Part shown: positions 18,895 through 26,730 of the stretch, piece by piece
Layout of the letters: the number at the start of each line of letters is the position of its first letter
How positions within the stretch are numbered: the stretch's first letter is position 1
Assembly (NCBI RefSeq): GCF_905397285.1
Contig: NZ_CAJPUX010000003.1
Coordinates: 62,001 to 126,000, forward strand
DNA: 64,000 nucleotides
Source: Cupriavidus plantarum
Lineage (GTDB): Bacteria; Pseudomonadota; Gammaproteobacteria; Burkholderiales; Burkholderiaceae
Reading direction: 5' to 3'
Translations under genes and position numbers: made by a program
Notes under the pieces: model-generated
Database searches by the model: none
Told to the model about the DNA's origin: nothing
What the model saw: only the letters and a program-made list of their open reading frames with translations

Positions 18895-20082
18895 ATGCTG
18901 AGCTGGGAAGACGACGCTCAAGCTGCATCCCAACCGCAGGCTGCACCGCAACCCGCGTTGCAACCCGCATTGCGCACTGCCGACGAGCAGGGCGCGCTGC
19001 CGCCGGCCGCCACGCAGCCCGCGGGCATTCTTGGCAATCTGCCGGCGTCTGGCGATCAGGCCTCGCGCCGTGTGAACGCCGCCGACAAGCGCGTGATCAA
19101 CGGTTCCACCGACGTCAACCAGCTGGTGCCGTTCAAGTACAAGTGGGCGTGGGAAAAGTACCTCGCCGGCTGCGCGAACCACTGGATGCCGCAGGAAATC
19201 AACATGTCGCGGGACATCGCGCTGTGGAAGGATCCGAACGGCCTGACCGAGGACGAGCGCCGCATCATCAAGCGTAATTTAGGCTTCTTCGTCACGGCCG
19301 ATTCGCTGGCCGCGAACAACATCGTGCTGGGCACCTACCGCCAGATCACGGCGCCGGAATGCCGTCAGTACCTGCTGCGCCAGGCCTTCGAAGAGGCCAT
19401 CCACACGCACGCCTACCAGTACATCGTGGAGTCGCTCGGCCTCAATGAAGCCGAGATCTTCAACGCGTATCACGAAGTGCAGTCGATTCGCGACAAGGAC
19501 GAGTTCCTGATTCCGTTCATCGACACGCTGACCGATCCGTCGTTCAAGACCGGCACGCCGGAGAACGACCAGAAGCTGCTGAAGTCGCTGATCGTGTTCG
19601 CCTGCATCATGGAGGGCCTGTTCTTCTACGTGGGCTTCACGCAGATCCTCGCGATGGGCCGCCAGAACAAGATGACGGGTGCCGCCGAGCAGTACCAGTA
19701 CATCCTGCGCGACGAGTCGCTGCACTGCAATTTCGGTATCGACCTGATCAACCAGATCAAGCTCGAGAACCCGCACCTGTGGACCGCCGAGTTCAAGGCC
19801 GAGATCACCGAACTGTTCAAGAAGGCCGTGGACCTCGAGTACCGCTACGCCGAGGACACGATGCCGCGCGGCGTGCTGGGTCTGAACGCGCCGATGTTCA
19901 AGTCGTACCTGCGTTTCATCTGCAACCGCCGCTGCCAGCAGATCGGCCTCGAGCAGCTGTTCCCGAACGAGGAAAACCCGTTCCCGTGGATGAGCGAGAT
20001 GATCGACCTGAAGAAGGAACGCAACTTTTTCGAAACCCGCGTGATCGAGTATCAGACGGGTGGGGCGCTGTCCTGGGACTAA
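18895..20082 (+). CDS. nrdB: Ribonucleoside-diphosphate reductase, beta subunit
   Basis: Di-iron radical subunit partnering NrdA. 395 residues. The first 60 or so are a Gln/Pro/Ala-rich extension, then the ferritin-like domain with metal-ligand helices ([37 protein letters not shown]). The C-terminal peptide [16 protein letters not shown] is the conserved tail that docks into NrdA and carries the radical-transfer tyrosine. Same transcript as nrdA, ended by the hairpin at 20126. Confidence 0.97.
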   Translation: MLSWEDDAQAASQPQAAPQPALQPALRTADEQGALPPAATQPAGILGNLPASGDQASRRVNAADKRVINGSTDVNQLVPFKYKWAWEKYLAGCANHWMPQEINMSRDIALWKDPNGLTEDERRIIKRNLGFFVTADSLAANNIVLGTYRQITAPECRQYLLRQAFEEAIHTHAYQYIVESLGLNEAEIFNAYHEVQSIRDKDEFLIPFIDTLTDPSFKTGTPENDQKLLKSLIVFACIMEGLFFYVGFTQILAMGRQNKMTGAAEQYQYILRDESLHCNFGIDLINQIKLENPHLWTAEFKAEITELFKKAVDLEYRYAEDTMPRGVLGLNAPMFKSYLRFICNRRCQQIGLEQLFPNEENPFPWMSEMIDLKKERNFFETRVIEYQTGGALSWD

Positions 20083-20125
20083 TGGAATCGTGAGACTTCC
20101 TGAAGTCAAAGCTTGAAAGCATAAA

Positions 20126-20158
20126 ACAGGCGACGCACTTAGCGTCGCCTGTTCCGTT
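20126..20158. terminator. Bidirectional intrinsic terminator after nrdB and the Abi gene
   Basis: Perfect 11-bp stem ACAGGCGACGC (20126-20136) / GCGTCGCCTGT (20142-20152), loop ACTTA, with TCCGTTTT on the plus side and TTTTAT on the minus side. It sits between the convergent nrdB stop and the Abi-family stop, so it can end both transcripts. Confidence 0.88.
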
Positions 20159-20175
20159 TTGTGGGCGTCACAGTA

Positions 20176-20907
20176 CTAAACGCGGGTCAGTCCGCTAGCG
20201 GTCCAGACGTTGGTGACCGAACTAGACTCGTAGTGGCAGAGATGAGACAACTGCCCCGTGAAGGTGCTCATTGTCTCCATTACGCCAGCTGTTGCGGGAC
20301 ACAGCAGTCTCCCCACCTGAACGATGAGATCGTGCGCCACAGGTAGATTGAGATGGAAGATCGGCTCGTGATGTGCCACCCGATTGCGCAGCTGGCGGAG
20401 TTCTTCCAACTGCAGCTTTAGCCGGGCGCGCTTAGGGGCTTTTTGCGGCTTGAAGGCCCGATGCAGGCATGGTGTCCAAAGCGAATGTTCCAGACGGGGG
20501 GCCAGTAGGCGCGGCCAAAAGCCGAATGGGAGCTCAGCAATGATCTTTCCGGGCGGTATCGCGACGTCGCGTGGCCAATGCTTAGTCGAGCTTCGCTGAG
20601 CTTGGACAAGCTGAGCTCGCATTTGAACGTCCATCAGGGCGAGAAACTTAGTCACCTTGAACCAATCGCCGCCGTATTGCGCTGCCAGCTCGGCATCGAA
20701 TTTGTTGCGTAGGGCGATCTCGACGTAGTGCAAGTCGGTCATGATCGCTGCGCTGATCTTTGCGTTTGCTACATACAGCCGCACTGCATGCGACAGGTCC
20801 TGTTTTGCTGCGCCGAGGTATTTACCTAGCCTATGACGGGTCAGCGTGGAGACGACACATTCCAGCCGCTCGCCGTCCAGTTGCAGTACCGTATCAATTG
20901 CTTCCAT
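20176..20907 (-). CDS. Abi family (HEPN-type) protein
   Basis: 243 residues resembling the Abi_2/AbiD-AbiF group, typically phage-abortive-infection or toxin-like HEPN proteins. The N-terminal half has MTDLHYVEIALRNKFDAELA, and the C-terminal half carries the HEPN-type motif RNRVAHHEPIF (R-x4-6-H), the presumed RNase site. The start at 20907 is chosen because the 81 in-frame codons upstream give Cys/Gly/Arg-rich sequence unlike the family. Codon use is visibly less GC3-biased than in flanking core genes, suggesting acquisition. No partner antitoxin is adjacent. Phage defence is inferred from the family. Confidence 0.8.
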   Translation of the reverse strand: MEAIDTVLQLDGERLECVVSTLTRHRLGKYLGAAKQDLSHAVRLYVANAKISAAIMTDLHYVEIALRNKFDAELAAQYGGDWFKVTKFLALMDVQMRAQLVQAQRSSTKHWPRDVAIPPGKIIAELPFGFWPRLLAPRLEHSLWTPCLHRAFKPQKAPKRARLKLQLEELRQLRNRVAHHEPIFHLNLPVAHDLIVQVGRLLCPATAGVMETMSTFTGQLSHLCHYESSSVTNVWTASGLTRV

Positions 20908-21206
20908 CGTCGTATTCCGAAATTGGTGGCAGCGGTAGCTAAGGGGCTTGCGTCTCCTTCCCAGAGAGGCGTACGATTCGCCGCTACGGAAGCCCCCGGT
21001 GTGACCTCTGCGAAAGCATGCCCCCGGGGGCAATTTCATTTGCGCGCAGCATGTTTGCTCACGAGCGCGCGGGCCGCACGGGCCGTAGCGGCATGGATTA
21101 CTTCCCCCTCGTGTGAATCCAATCGATAGATTCTGTGTCGCGGCGTCCATCGCGGATATGGGATGATTCTCAATTTCGATACCTAGATGCTCATGGCCTG
21201 CGATAG
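20908..21206. other. Region upstream of the Abi gene with inverted repeats
   Basis: No convincing gene. It contains GGGGCTT (20943-20949) matched by AAGCCCC (20990-20996), forming a 40-base-loop stem, and a GCCCCCGGGGGC palindrome at about 21020-21031. Read on the minus strand these would lie in the 5' leader of the Abi mRNA. Function is unknown; a tRNA or tmRNA was looked for and not found. Confidence 0.4.
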
Positions 21207-21221
21207 GTAGTCCTTGAACTC

Positions 21222-21344
21222 ATGGAGGACATTCGCGAAGCCAAGGAGTCGTCGGAACATACGCTTTTAGCCGTCTATGCACTTGAGACGATCCGGCAAA
21301 TCGTCGAGACGGATCGGCAAGGGCCCGGTGCGGTGGGCGCCTAG
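21222..21344 (+). CDS. Small ORF or gene remnant, 40 residues
   Basis: ATG at 21222 gives a 40-residue peptide beginning MEDIREAKESSEHTLLAVYA, an acidic amphipathic helix-like sequence that looks protein-like. The frame is open back to 21207 (after a TAG), and no good ribosome-binding site precedes the ATG. It may be a real small protein or the C-terminal remnant of a larger gene lost beside the Abi locus. I do not recognise it. Confidence 0.3.
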   Translation: MEDIREAKESSEHTLLAVYALETIRQIVETDRQGPGAVGA

Positions 21345-21427
21345 ACTGAAGTCATCGATCGCCGTGGTCGCAAGCCGTCAGCGACGCGATGCGATCTGTA
21401 ATGGATCGATGTCTTCAGGAGCCCATC

Positions 21428-21715
21428 ATGCAAACCCATACCTTCCGCGCTTCCACGCGGTTGCGCACGCTTGCCACGGTTGTTGCCTTTGCCGCCGCCA
21501 CGGCGGTCTCGTTTTCGGCGCACGCGGCTGACGCTGCCGCCGGCCCTGTTACGCATGCCAGTCTGATGAAGGAGCTGTCGGAGCTGCGGGCGGTGGGCTA
21601 TGACCTGTTCGATGACAATTTTCCCGAATCGCTGCAGCGGGCCGAGCGGAAGCTCGAGGCGAAGCGGCGGGCGCAGGAGCAGGGGATTGCCGTGCAGGGT
21701 TCGTCGGCGAGTTAA
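21428..21715 (+). CDS. DUF4148 family exported small protein
   Basis: 95 residues: signal peptide (basic start, hydrophobic core, cleavage near AHAADA), then a short conserved segment HASLMKELSELRAVGYDLFD typical of DUF4148 proteins, which are abundant paralogues in Burkholderiales. Function unknown, presumed periplasmic. The start at 21428 follows CAGGAG at about six bases. It precedes the DUF2239 gene by 81 bases, but that gene has its own promoter-like region. Confidence 0.78.
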   Translation: MQTHTFRASTRLRTLATVVAFAAATAVSFSAHAADAAAGPVTHASLMKELSELRAVGYDLFDDNFPESLQRAERKLEAKRRAQEQGIAVQGSSAS

Positions 21716-21724
21716 GTGTTATTT

Positions 21725-21763
21725 TATCCGGGTGCAATTGACATCTGATATTTCACCCGGATA
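21725..21763 (+). promoter_or_regulatory. Inverted repeat spanning the DUF2239 promoter
   Basis: Perfect 10-bp arms TATCCGGGTG (21725-21734) and CACCCGGATA (21754-21763) flank 19 bases containing a consensus -35, TTGACA (21738-21743). A TAGAAT -10 (21762-21767, 18-bp spacer) overlaps the right arm. This geometry suggests a dimeric repressor covering the promoter. It has no T-tract and too long a loop for a terminator. The regulator is unknown. Confidence 0.7.
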
Positions 21764-21796
21764 GAATTCGCGCATCATTCATGCGTGGAGACACCG

Positions 21797-22378
21797 ATGT
21801 CATCCCTCCAACAAGCCACCGCCTTTGCTGGCGATCAGCGGCTGGCTAGTGGTTCTTATCTGGAGGTTGCGCTAGCGATCCGCGACGCTGTGGCGTCAGG
21901 GTCCGACGCGACAGTTCTCGCTTTTGACGACGCCACCGGTCGCCAGATCGATTTCGATCTTCGGGGCACGGATGCGGATATTGCAGCGCGGCTGGCTGCG
22001 CCCGAGGCGCCCAATGCAACCAACGCAGGCGGCGAACGCAAGCGCGCCGGACGCCCTTCGCTCGGCGTCGCGGCGCGAGAGGTCACGCTGTTGCCGCGCC
22101 ATTGGGAATGGCTGGGCGACCAGCCCGGTGGCGCGTCCGCGACCCTGCGCCGGCTCGTCGATGCCGCAAGCACCTCGCCGGAGGCCGACATGCGCCGCGC
22201 GCAGCAGACGGCAGACCGCTTCATGTCGGTGATGCTCGGCAACCAGCCCGGCTACGAAGAAGCCTCCCGCGCCCTCTACGCCGCGGACCGCGAACGCTTC
22301 ATGACGCTGAGCCGCAAATGGCCCAAGGACCTGCGCGAGCACGCGCGCAAGCTCGCGGCGGGGGCGTTTGCAGGGTGA
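21797..22378 (+). CDS. DUF2239 family protein
   Basis: 193 residues, no signal peptide or membrane segment. Recognisable DUF2239 features are the N-terminal half with AFAGDQRLASGSYLEVALAI and DDATGRQIDFDLRG, and a C-terminal half with EVTLLPRHWEWLGDQPGGAS and SRALYAADRERFMTLSRKWP. RPxLGVxxREVTLLPRHWxWL also occurs in small regulators that act on arginine/lysine-rich targets, but the function is not established. The ATG at 21797 is favoured over a GTG at 21785 because GGAG lies six bases upstream of it. Controlled by the operator-like repeat upstream. Confidence 0.8.
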   Translation: MSSLQQATAFAGDQRLASGSYLEVALAIRDAVASGSDATVLAFDDATGRQIDFDLRGTDADIAARLAAPEAPNATNAGGERKRAGRPSLGVAAREVTLLPRHWEWLGDQPGGASATLRRLVDAASTSPEADMRRAQQTADRFMSVMLGNQPGYEEASRALYAADRERFMTLSRKWPKDLREHARKLAAGAFAG

Positions 22379-22419
22379 ATGTGGTTAGCGACGAGGCCAG
22401 TCTGAGAACGCTACCCGTG

Positions 22420-23247
22420 TCAGGAGAACTTCCCCGTCAAGCCGCCATCGACCAGCAGTTCCGTGCCCGTGACGTAGGCGGCGGCGTCTGAAGCCAGAAA
22501 GGCGCAGGCGTTGGCGATGTCCCAGGCGGTGCCCATTCGTCCGAGGGGGACCTGTCTGGCGCGAGCCGTGCGGGCGTCATCGAGGCTTGTTTCGGAGAAC
22601 ATTTTGGCCACCGTGTTCGCGATACGTGGGGTGTCGATGAGGCCGGGGACGACCGTGTTCGCGCGGATGCCATTGGCGGCGTATTGCTGCGCCAGCATGC
22701 GGGTGAACTGGATCACCGCGGCCTTCGTCACGCAGTACGACAGGTGCGGGTAGCCGAGGTAGCGCATGCCCGCGACCGACGAGATCGTGATGAGCGCGCC
22801 GCGGCCTTGTTCGATCATGTCCGGGAGCACCTGGCGCGACGCCAGCAGCAGGCTTCTGACGTTGACCGATTGCGCCTGGTCGAAGTCCTCCAGCTTCGTG
22901 TCCAGCGGCCCGCCGGTTTTGCCGATGCCGACGTTGTGGTGCAGGACGTCGATCACGCCGAAGCGTGCTTTGGCCTCGGCGAACAGCCGGGCGACGTCGG
23001 CTTCGTCCGCCACGTCGCCGATGAAGGTGTCTGCCGTGCCGCCTTCATCGCGGATGAGCCGCGTGGTCTCCTCGGCCGACGCCCGGTCGCGGTCCGCGAC
23101 GCAGACGCGGGCGCCCAGGCGCGCGTACGTGACGCACGCCGCCCGGCCGATGCTCCAGCCGGGACCCGCCGAGCCGCCGCCGGCGACGAAGATGGTGCGG
23201 TTGGCGAGACTCAGGGGGACTGCCGGCGAAGCAGCGGTGGTCGTCAT
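22420..23247 (-). CDS. SDR family oxidoreductase
   Basis: 275-residue short-chain dehydrogenase. The N-terminal nucleotide loop is GGGSAGPGWSIGRA, an atypical longer form of TGxxxGIG. Asp in ADRDRASAEE suggests NAD preference. The NAG-like motif is HNVGIG, and the catalytic residues are Ser in ISSVAGMRYLG and Tyr/Lys in YCVTKAA. Its start shares one base with the stop of the citryl-CoA-lyase-like gene, so they are coupled. It is probably the last step of the CoA-linked pathway of this cluster; substrate unknown. Confidence 0.88.
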   Translation of the reverse strand: MTTTAASPAVPLSLANRTIFVAGGGSAGPGWSIGRAACVTYARLGARVCVADRDRASAEETTRLIRDEGGTADTFIGDVADEADVARLFAEAKARFGVIDVLHHNVGIGKTGGPLDTKLEDFDQAQSVNVRSLLLASRQVLPDMIEQGRGALITISSVAGMRYLGYPHLSYCVTKAAVIQFTRMLAQQYAANGIRANTVVPGLIDTPRIANTVAKMFSETSLDDARTARARQVPLGRMGTAWDIANACAFLASDAAAYVTGTELLVDGGLTGKFS

Positions 23248-24044
23248 CAGCCATGCTCCGTGTTTTTGCCGCCCTTGCCGCCCTCACCGACATACGGGAT
23301 CGCATGCTCCACCGTATCCCAGATGAACCGCCCCGACGGACTCTGCTGTTCCTCGACGATATGGGCGACGAGCCCCGCCGCGCGCGAGATGACCGCGAAG
23401 CCGCGCATGACGGCCGTCGGCACGCCGATCTCGCCGAGCAGGGCAGCCACCGCGCCCGTGGCATTGATCGTGATCGGGCGGCCGGCGACCTCGTCCACCG
23501 CGGTGGACAAGCGTTCCAGCGCGCGGATATGCCGGCCGTCGAGTTCCGATTCCGCGCGGCCGAGCTCGAGCAGCTTGTACGCGCGCGGATCCACCGGTTT
23601 GTGCAGATGGTGGCCAAAGCCCGGCACCGGGCTTTTCAGGCCCTTGTAGTGGCGCGCAATCGCCAATGCCTCGGCATCCGGATCGTCGGCGGCGAGAATG
23701 CGATCGAGCAGCTGCGAGCAATTCTCCATCGTGCCGACGAACGAGCTACCCACTGCCAGCAATCCCGCAGACACAGCCCCTTGCAGGTTCTCCGGCGCGC
23801 TCATGTAGATGAGCCGCGTGGCAATCGCGCTCGGGGTCAGGCCATGCTCCATGAGCACGATGAGCACGACATCGGTGATGCGCATATCGACCGCGCGCGG
23901 TTCGCGGCCGAGGATCTGCATCAGCATGACCTCGGTGAAGGTCTTTTTGCCAAGCAGGTCTTCGACGAGATCGGCATCGCGGTAATGCAGGCTCGTGAGC
24001 GTGTGGGTGCAAAGGCGGGTGACGGGCGGTTCGTTGTGAGCCAT
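23247..24044 (-). CDS. Citryl-CoA lyase-like (citrate-synthase fold) protein
   Basis: 265 residues, about two-thirds the length of citrate synthase and matching the small citryl-CoA lyase-like group related to the C-terminal domain of ATP-citrate lyase. The active-site region is SPVPGFGHHLHKPVDPRAYK, holding the expected His and an Asp in DPR; LGREPRAVDMRITDVVLIVL and NATGAVAALLGEIG are fold landmarks. The start at 24044 has GGAG nine bases upstream. Predicted to cleave or form a carbon-carbon bond on a CoA ester. True substrate unknown. Confidence 0.82.
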   Translation of the reverse strand: MAHNEPPVTRLCTHTLTSLHYRDADLVEDLLGKKTFTEVMLMQILGREPRAVDMRITDVVLIVLMEHGLTPSAIATRLIYMSAPENLQGAVSAGLLAVGSSFVGTMENCSQLLDRILAADDPDAEALAIARHYKGLKSPVPGFGHHLHKPVDPRAYKLLELGRAESELDGRHIRALERLSTAVDEVAGRPITINATGAVAALLGEIGVPTAVMRGFAVISRAAGLVAHIVEEQQSPSGRFIWDTVEHAIPYVGEGGKGGKNTEHG

Positions 24045-24058
24045 GATGCTTGTCTCCT

Positions 24059-25549
24059 TCAGGCTGCGTGTTGCGAGAGCGCGAGCTCGCGCACGGATGT
24101 CTTGAGTACCTTGCCAACGGTCGACCGCGGCAGGCTGGTATGGAAGTGGATGCGCTTGGGCGTCTGCACGGGTCCGAGCCGCCCGCGCACGAAGGCGATC
24201 AACTCCTCCTCGGTCGCGGTGCAGCCCTCCCGCAGTTGCACGGCCGCGTGCACGGCCTCTCCCCACTTGTCGTCCGGAATCCCGAAGACCGCGCTTTCGT
24301 GCACGGCCGGGTGCTGGCCCAGCGCGTTCTCCACGTCGATCGGATATACGTTGAAGCCGCCCGTGATGACGACATCGCGCAGCCGGTCCTTCAGGTAGAG
24401 ATAGCCGCGTTCATCGATGAGCCCGCGATCGCCCGTATGGAGCCAGCCATCGACGATCGTCTTCGCGGTCAGCTCGGGCAGGCGCCAATAGCCGGTCATG
24501 ACGAGATCGCCGCGCGCGACCACCTCGCCGACCTCGCCAGTGGGCAATATCGCGCCCTCGGGCGACATGATCGCGACATCGCTGAACCACGTCGTGCGCC
24601 CCACGGAAGCCAGATTTGAAGGGTCTTCGAAATCCTCGGGCCGCATCACGGTGAGCAGTTGCGGCGCTTCGGTCTGGCCATAGGTGGTGGCCATCACGGG
24701 GCCGAAGAACTCGCGCGCGACGCGCAGTTTTTCCGCGGGCATCGGCGCGCCGCCATAGATCAGCCGTCGCAGGCGCGGATAGTCCGCGCGCGATGCACCC
24801 GGCAATGCCATCAGCATGTAGATCAGCGTCGGCGGCATGAACGCGATGGAGCCGCCGCGCTCGCGGAACGCCGTCCGCACCGCTTCCGCGCCGCTGCCAT
24901 CCATGATGACGTGACAGCCACCCTGCGCGAGAATCGGCACGACATACGTTGACGTGCCATGCGTGACGGGTGCGGCCACGACGTAACGATCGTGCTCGTC
25001 GAAGCCCCACACGTGAATCTGGTTGACGATGTTCGCCACCCACGCGCGGTACGGCTGCATGACGCCCTTGGGCGCACCCGTCGTGCCGCCCGTGAACTTG
25101 ATCGCCTGTGTCGCATCGCGATCGAGCGACAGCGTGGGACGCGGCGCGCCCGCATACCTCAGGATCTCGGCATCGAGCGCGCGCGTCGTTACGTGTTGTC
25201 CCGGCGCACCGTCCAGCAGCGCGGCAATGTCCTCGTCGAACACGAGGATCGACGGCTCGGTGGCATCGACGATCCGGCGCAGTTCGAACTGCGTGCTCTT
25301 GGGGTTGAGCGGCACCCAGATCTTGCCACTCGCGAGTACCGCGAGCAGTGCGGTCAGATGCGCGGTGGAGTTGCCCGCGCAGATGCCCACACGGCTCTGC
25401 GGCGCCGGGTCACGCGCCTGGAGCGCGGTGGCCAGCGCGGCCACGCGTTCGGCGAGCACGCGGTAGGTGACGGTGCCGTCCGGCGCATCGATGGCGATGT
25501 TGTCGGGCCAGCGGTCCGCGGCGCGCCAGAAGAAATCGATCGGTAGCAT
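24059..25549 (-). CDS. AMP-dependent acyl-CoA synthetase/ligase
   Basis: 496-residue adenylate-forming enzyme that activates a carboxylic acid to its CoA ester. The P-loop motif is IKFTGGTTGAPKGVM, A5 is ATTYGQTEAPQ, A7 is WLHTGDRGLIDERGYLYLKDR, and the catalytic Lys is in LPRSTVGKVLKT. It resembles the medium/long-chain and aromatic-acid CoA-ligase group; substrate not assignable. It lies 14 bases upstream of the lyase gene and 23 bases after the binding-protein gene. Confidence 0.9.
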   Translation of the reverse strand: MLPIDFFWRAADRWPDNIAIDAPDGTVTYRVLAERVAALATALQARDPAPQSRVGICAGNSTAHLTALLAVLASGKIWVPLNPKSTQFELRRIVDATEPSILVFDEDIAALLDGAPGQHVTTRALDAEILRYAGAPRPTLSLDRDATQAIKFTGGTTGAPKGVMQPYRAWVANIVNQIHVWGFDEHDRYVVAAPVTHGTSTYVVPILAQGGCHVIMDGSGAEAVRTAFRERGGSIAFMPPTLIYMLMALPGASRADYPRLRRLIYGGAPMPAEKLRVAREFFGPVMATTYGQTEAPQLLTVMRPEDFEDPSNLASVGRTTWFSDVAIMSPEGAILPTGEVGEVVARGDLVMTGYWRLPELTAKTIVDGWLHTGDRGLIDERGYLYLKDRLRDVVITGGFNVYPIDVENALGQHPAVHESAVFGIPDDKWGEAVHAAVQLREGCTATEEELIAFVRGRLGPVQTPKRIHFHTSLPRSTVGKVLKTSVRELALSQHAA

Positions 25550-25572
25550 GGGGTTCCTTCGGAGACGAATAC

Positions 25573-26616
25573 TCAGTTGACGCGCGCGCCCGATTCCTGC
25601 ACGACGTCGCGCCAGCGCCTGATCTCGGAGAGGGCGAATGCGCGGCATTGCTCGGGCGTGCCGGGCTCCGGCGTGGCGACGAGTTCCTGCATGCGCTGGC
25701 GCACGTCCGGCGCGGCCAGCGACTTGTTGAGGGCGGCATTGATCTTGTCGACGATGGGCCGCGGCGTGCCGGCGGGCGCGGCGATGGCGAACCACGACTG
25801 GACGTCGAAGCCCGGGAAGCCGGACTCGGCAACGGTGGGGACCTCGGGCAGAAGGGACGAGCGTTGCGCGCTGGTGATGGCGATCGCGCGCAGGCGGCCC
25901 GCCTTGATGTGCGGCATGGCGGAGGGCGTGTTGTCGAACATCGACTGCACCTGGCCGCCGAGCAGATCGGTCACGGCGGGCGCGCTGCCCCGATACGGCA
26001 CGTGCAGCATGTTGCTGCCGCTGCGCATGCGGAAGATTTCGCCCGACAGGTGGATCGACGAGCCCGATCCCGAGGACGCGAACGTGACGCCGTTCGGCGA
26101 CTCCTTGGCGAAGCGGATGTACTCGGCCACGGTATGCACGGGCAGCTTCGGATTGACCACGAGCACATTGGGAATCTTGGCGATCATGCCCGCGAGCTCG
26201 AAATCCCTGACGGGGTCGTAGCCAAGCTTGTCGTAAAGGGAGGCGTTGATCGTATTGGCAATGGTGTACACATACAGCGTGTAGCCATCGGGCGGCGCCT
26301 TGGCGACGACCTCGGCGCCCACGTTGCTGTTGGCGCCCGCGCGGTTATCGATGACCACCGGCTGGTCAAGGTTCTCGCCGAGCTTCACGGCGACCAGACG
26401 CGCGAGCACGTCGGTGGCCCCGCCCGCGGCGTAACCGACCACGAGGCGCACGGGTTTGGTGGGCCACGCGGCGGGCTGCGCGTGGGCGGCCTTCGGGGCG
26501 ATAAGGAGGGCGCCGAACAGGGTGCCGAATATGGTGCCGAATACCGCGGCGGCGGCCAGCAGGGCAGGGGCGGCCGACAGGCGTGTCAGCGTCGTCCGGA
26601 CGGATGGGAAGGTCAT
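25573..26616 (-). CDS. Tripartite tricarboxylate transporter (Bug) substrate-binding protein
   Basis: 347 residues. A long signal peptide ends KAAHAQ, followed by the Bug signature WPTKPVRLVVGYAAGGATDV and DNRAGANSNVGAEVVAKA. Periplasmic binding protein for an organic acid; Bug proteins are hugely amplified in Burkholderiales and often orphaned from their TctAB membrane partners, as here. The signal peptide contains a FGTIFGTLFGALL repeat from a 9- to 12-bp tandem unit. First gene of the catabolic cluster, divergent from the IclR gene. Confidence 0.92.
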   Translation of the reverse strand: MTFPSVRTTLTRLSAAPALLAAAAVFGTIFGTLFGALLIAPKAAHAQPAAWPTKPVRLVVGYAAGGATDVLARLVAVKLGENLDQPVVIDNRAGANSNVGAEVVAKAPPDGYTLYVYTIANTINASLYDKLGYDPVRDFELAGMIAKIPNVLVVNPKLPVHTVAEYIRFAKESPNGVTFASSGSGSSIHLSGEIFRMRSGSNMLHVPYRGSAPAVTDLLGGQVQSMFDNTPSAMPHIKAGRLRAIAITSAQRSSLLPEVPTVAESGFPGFDVQSWFAIAAPAGTPRPIVDKINAALNKSLAAPDVRQRMQELVATPEPGTPEQCRAFALSEIRRWRDVVQESGARVN

Positions 26617-26669
26617 GGTTGTCTCCTGGATGGAATGCCAGTCGCGCGCGTCCGTCTTGGTGGTTTTTG

Positions 26670-26692
26670 TGCCGCGCCGTGAGGCTGCGGCA
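26670..26692. promoter_or_regulatory. Weak inverted repeat in the Bug/IclR intergenic region
   Basis: TGCCGC (26670-26675) and GCGGCA (26687-26692) separated by 11 bases, in the 114-base space between the divergent Bug and IclR genes. Position suits an IclR operator, but six-base GC-rich arms can occur by chance. Confidence 0.25.
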
Positions 26693-26730
26693 TACTGCGG
26701 ACTGCATCGTCGACGTGGAAATTCTTTCCC

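Noticed and set aside
20941..21150. Possible tRNA or tmRNA end upstream of the Abi gene
   Set aside because: A GCCACCA-like end and paired arms suggested it, but no T-loop, anticodon arm or tag-peptide reading frame could be found.
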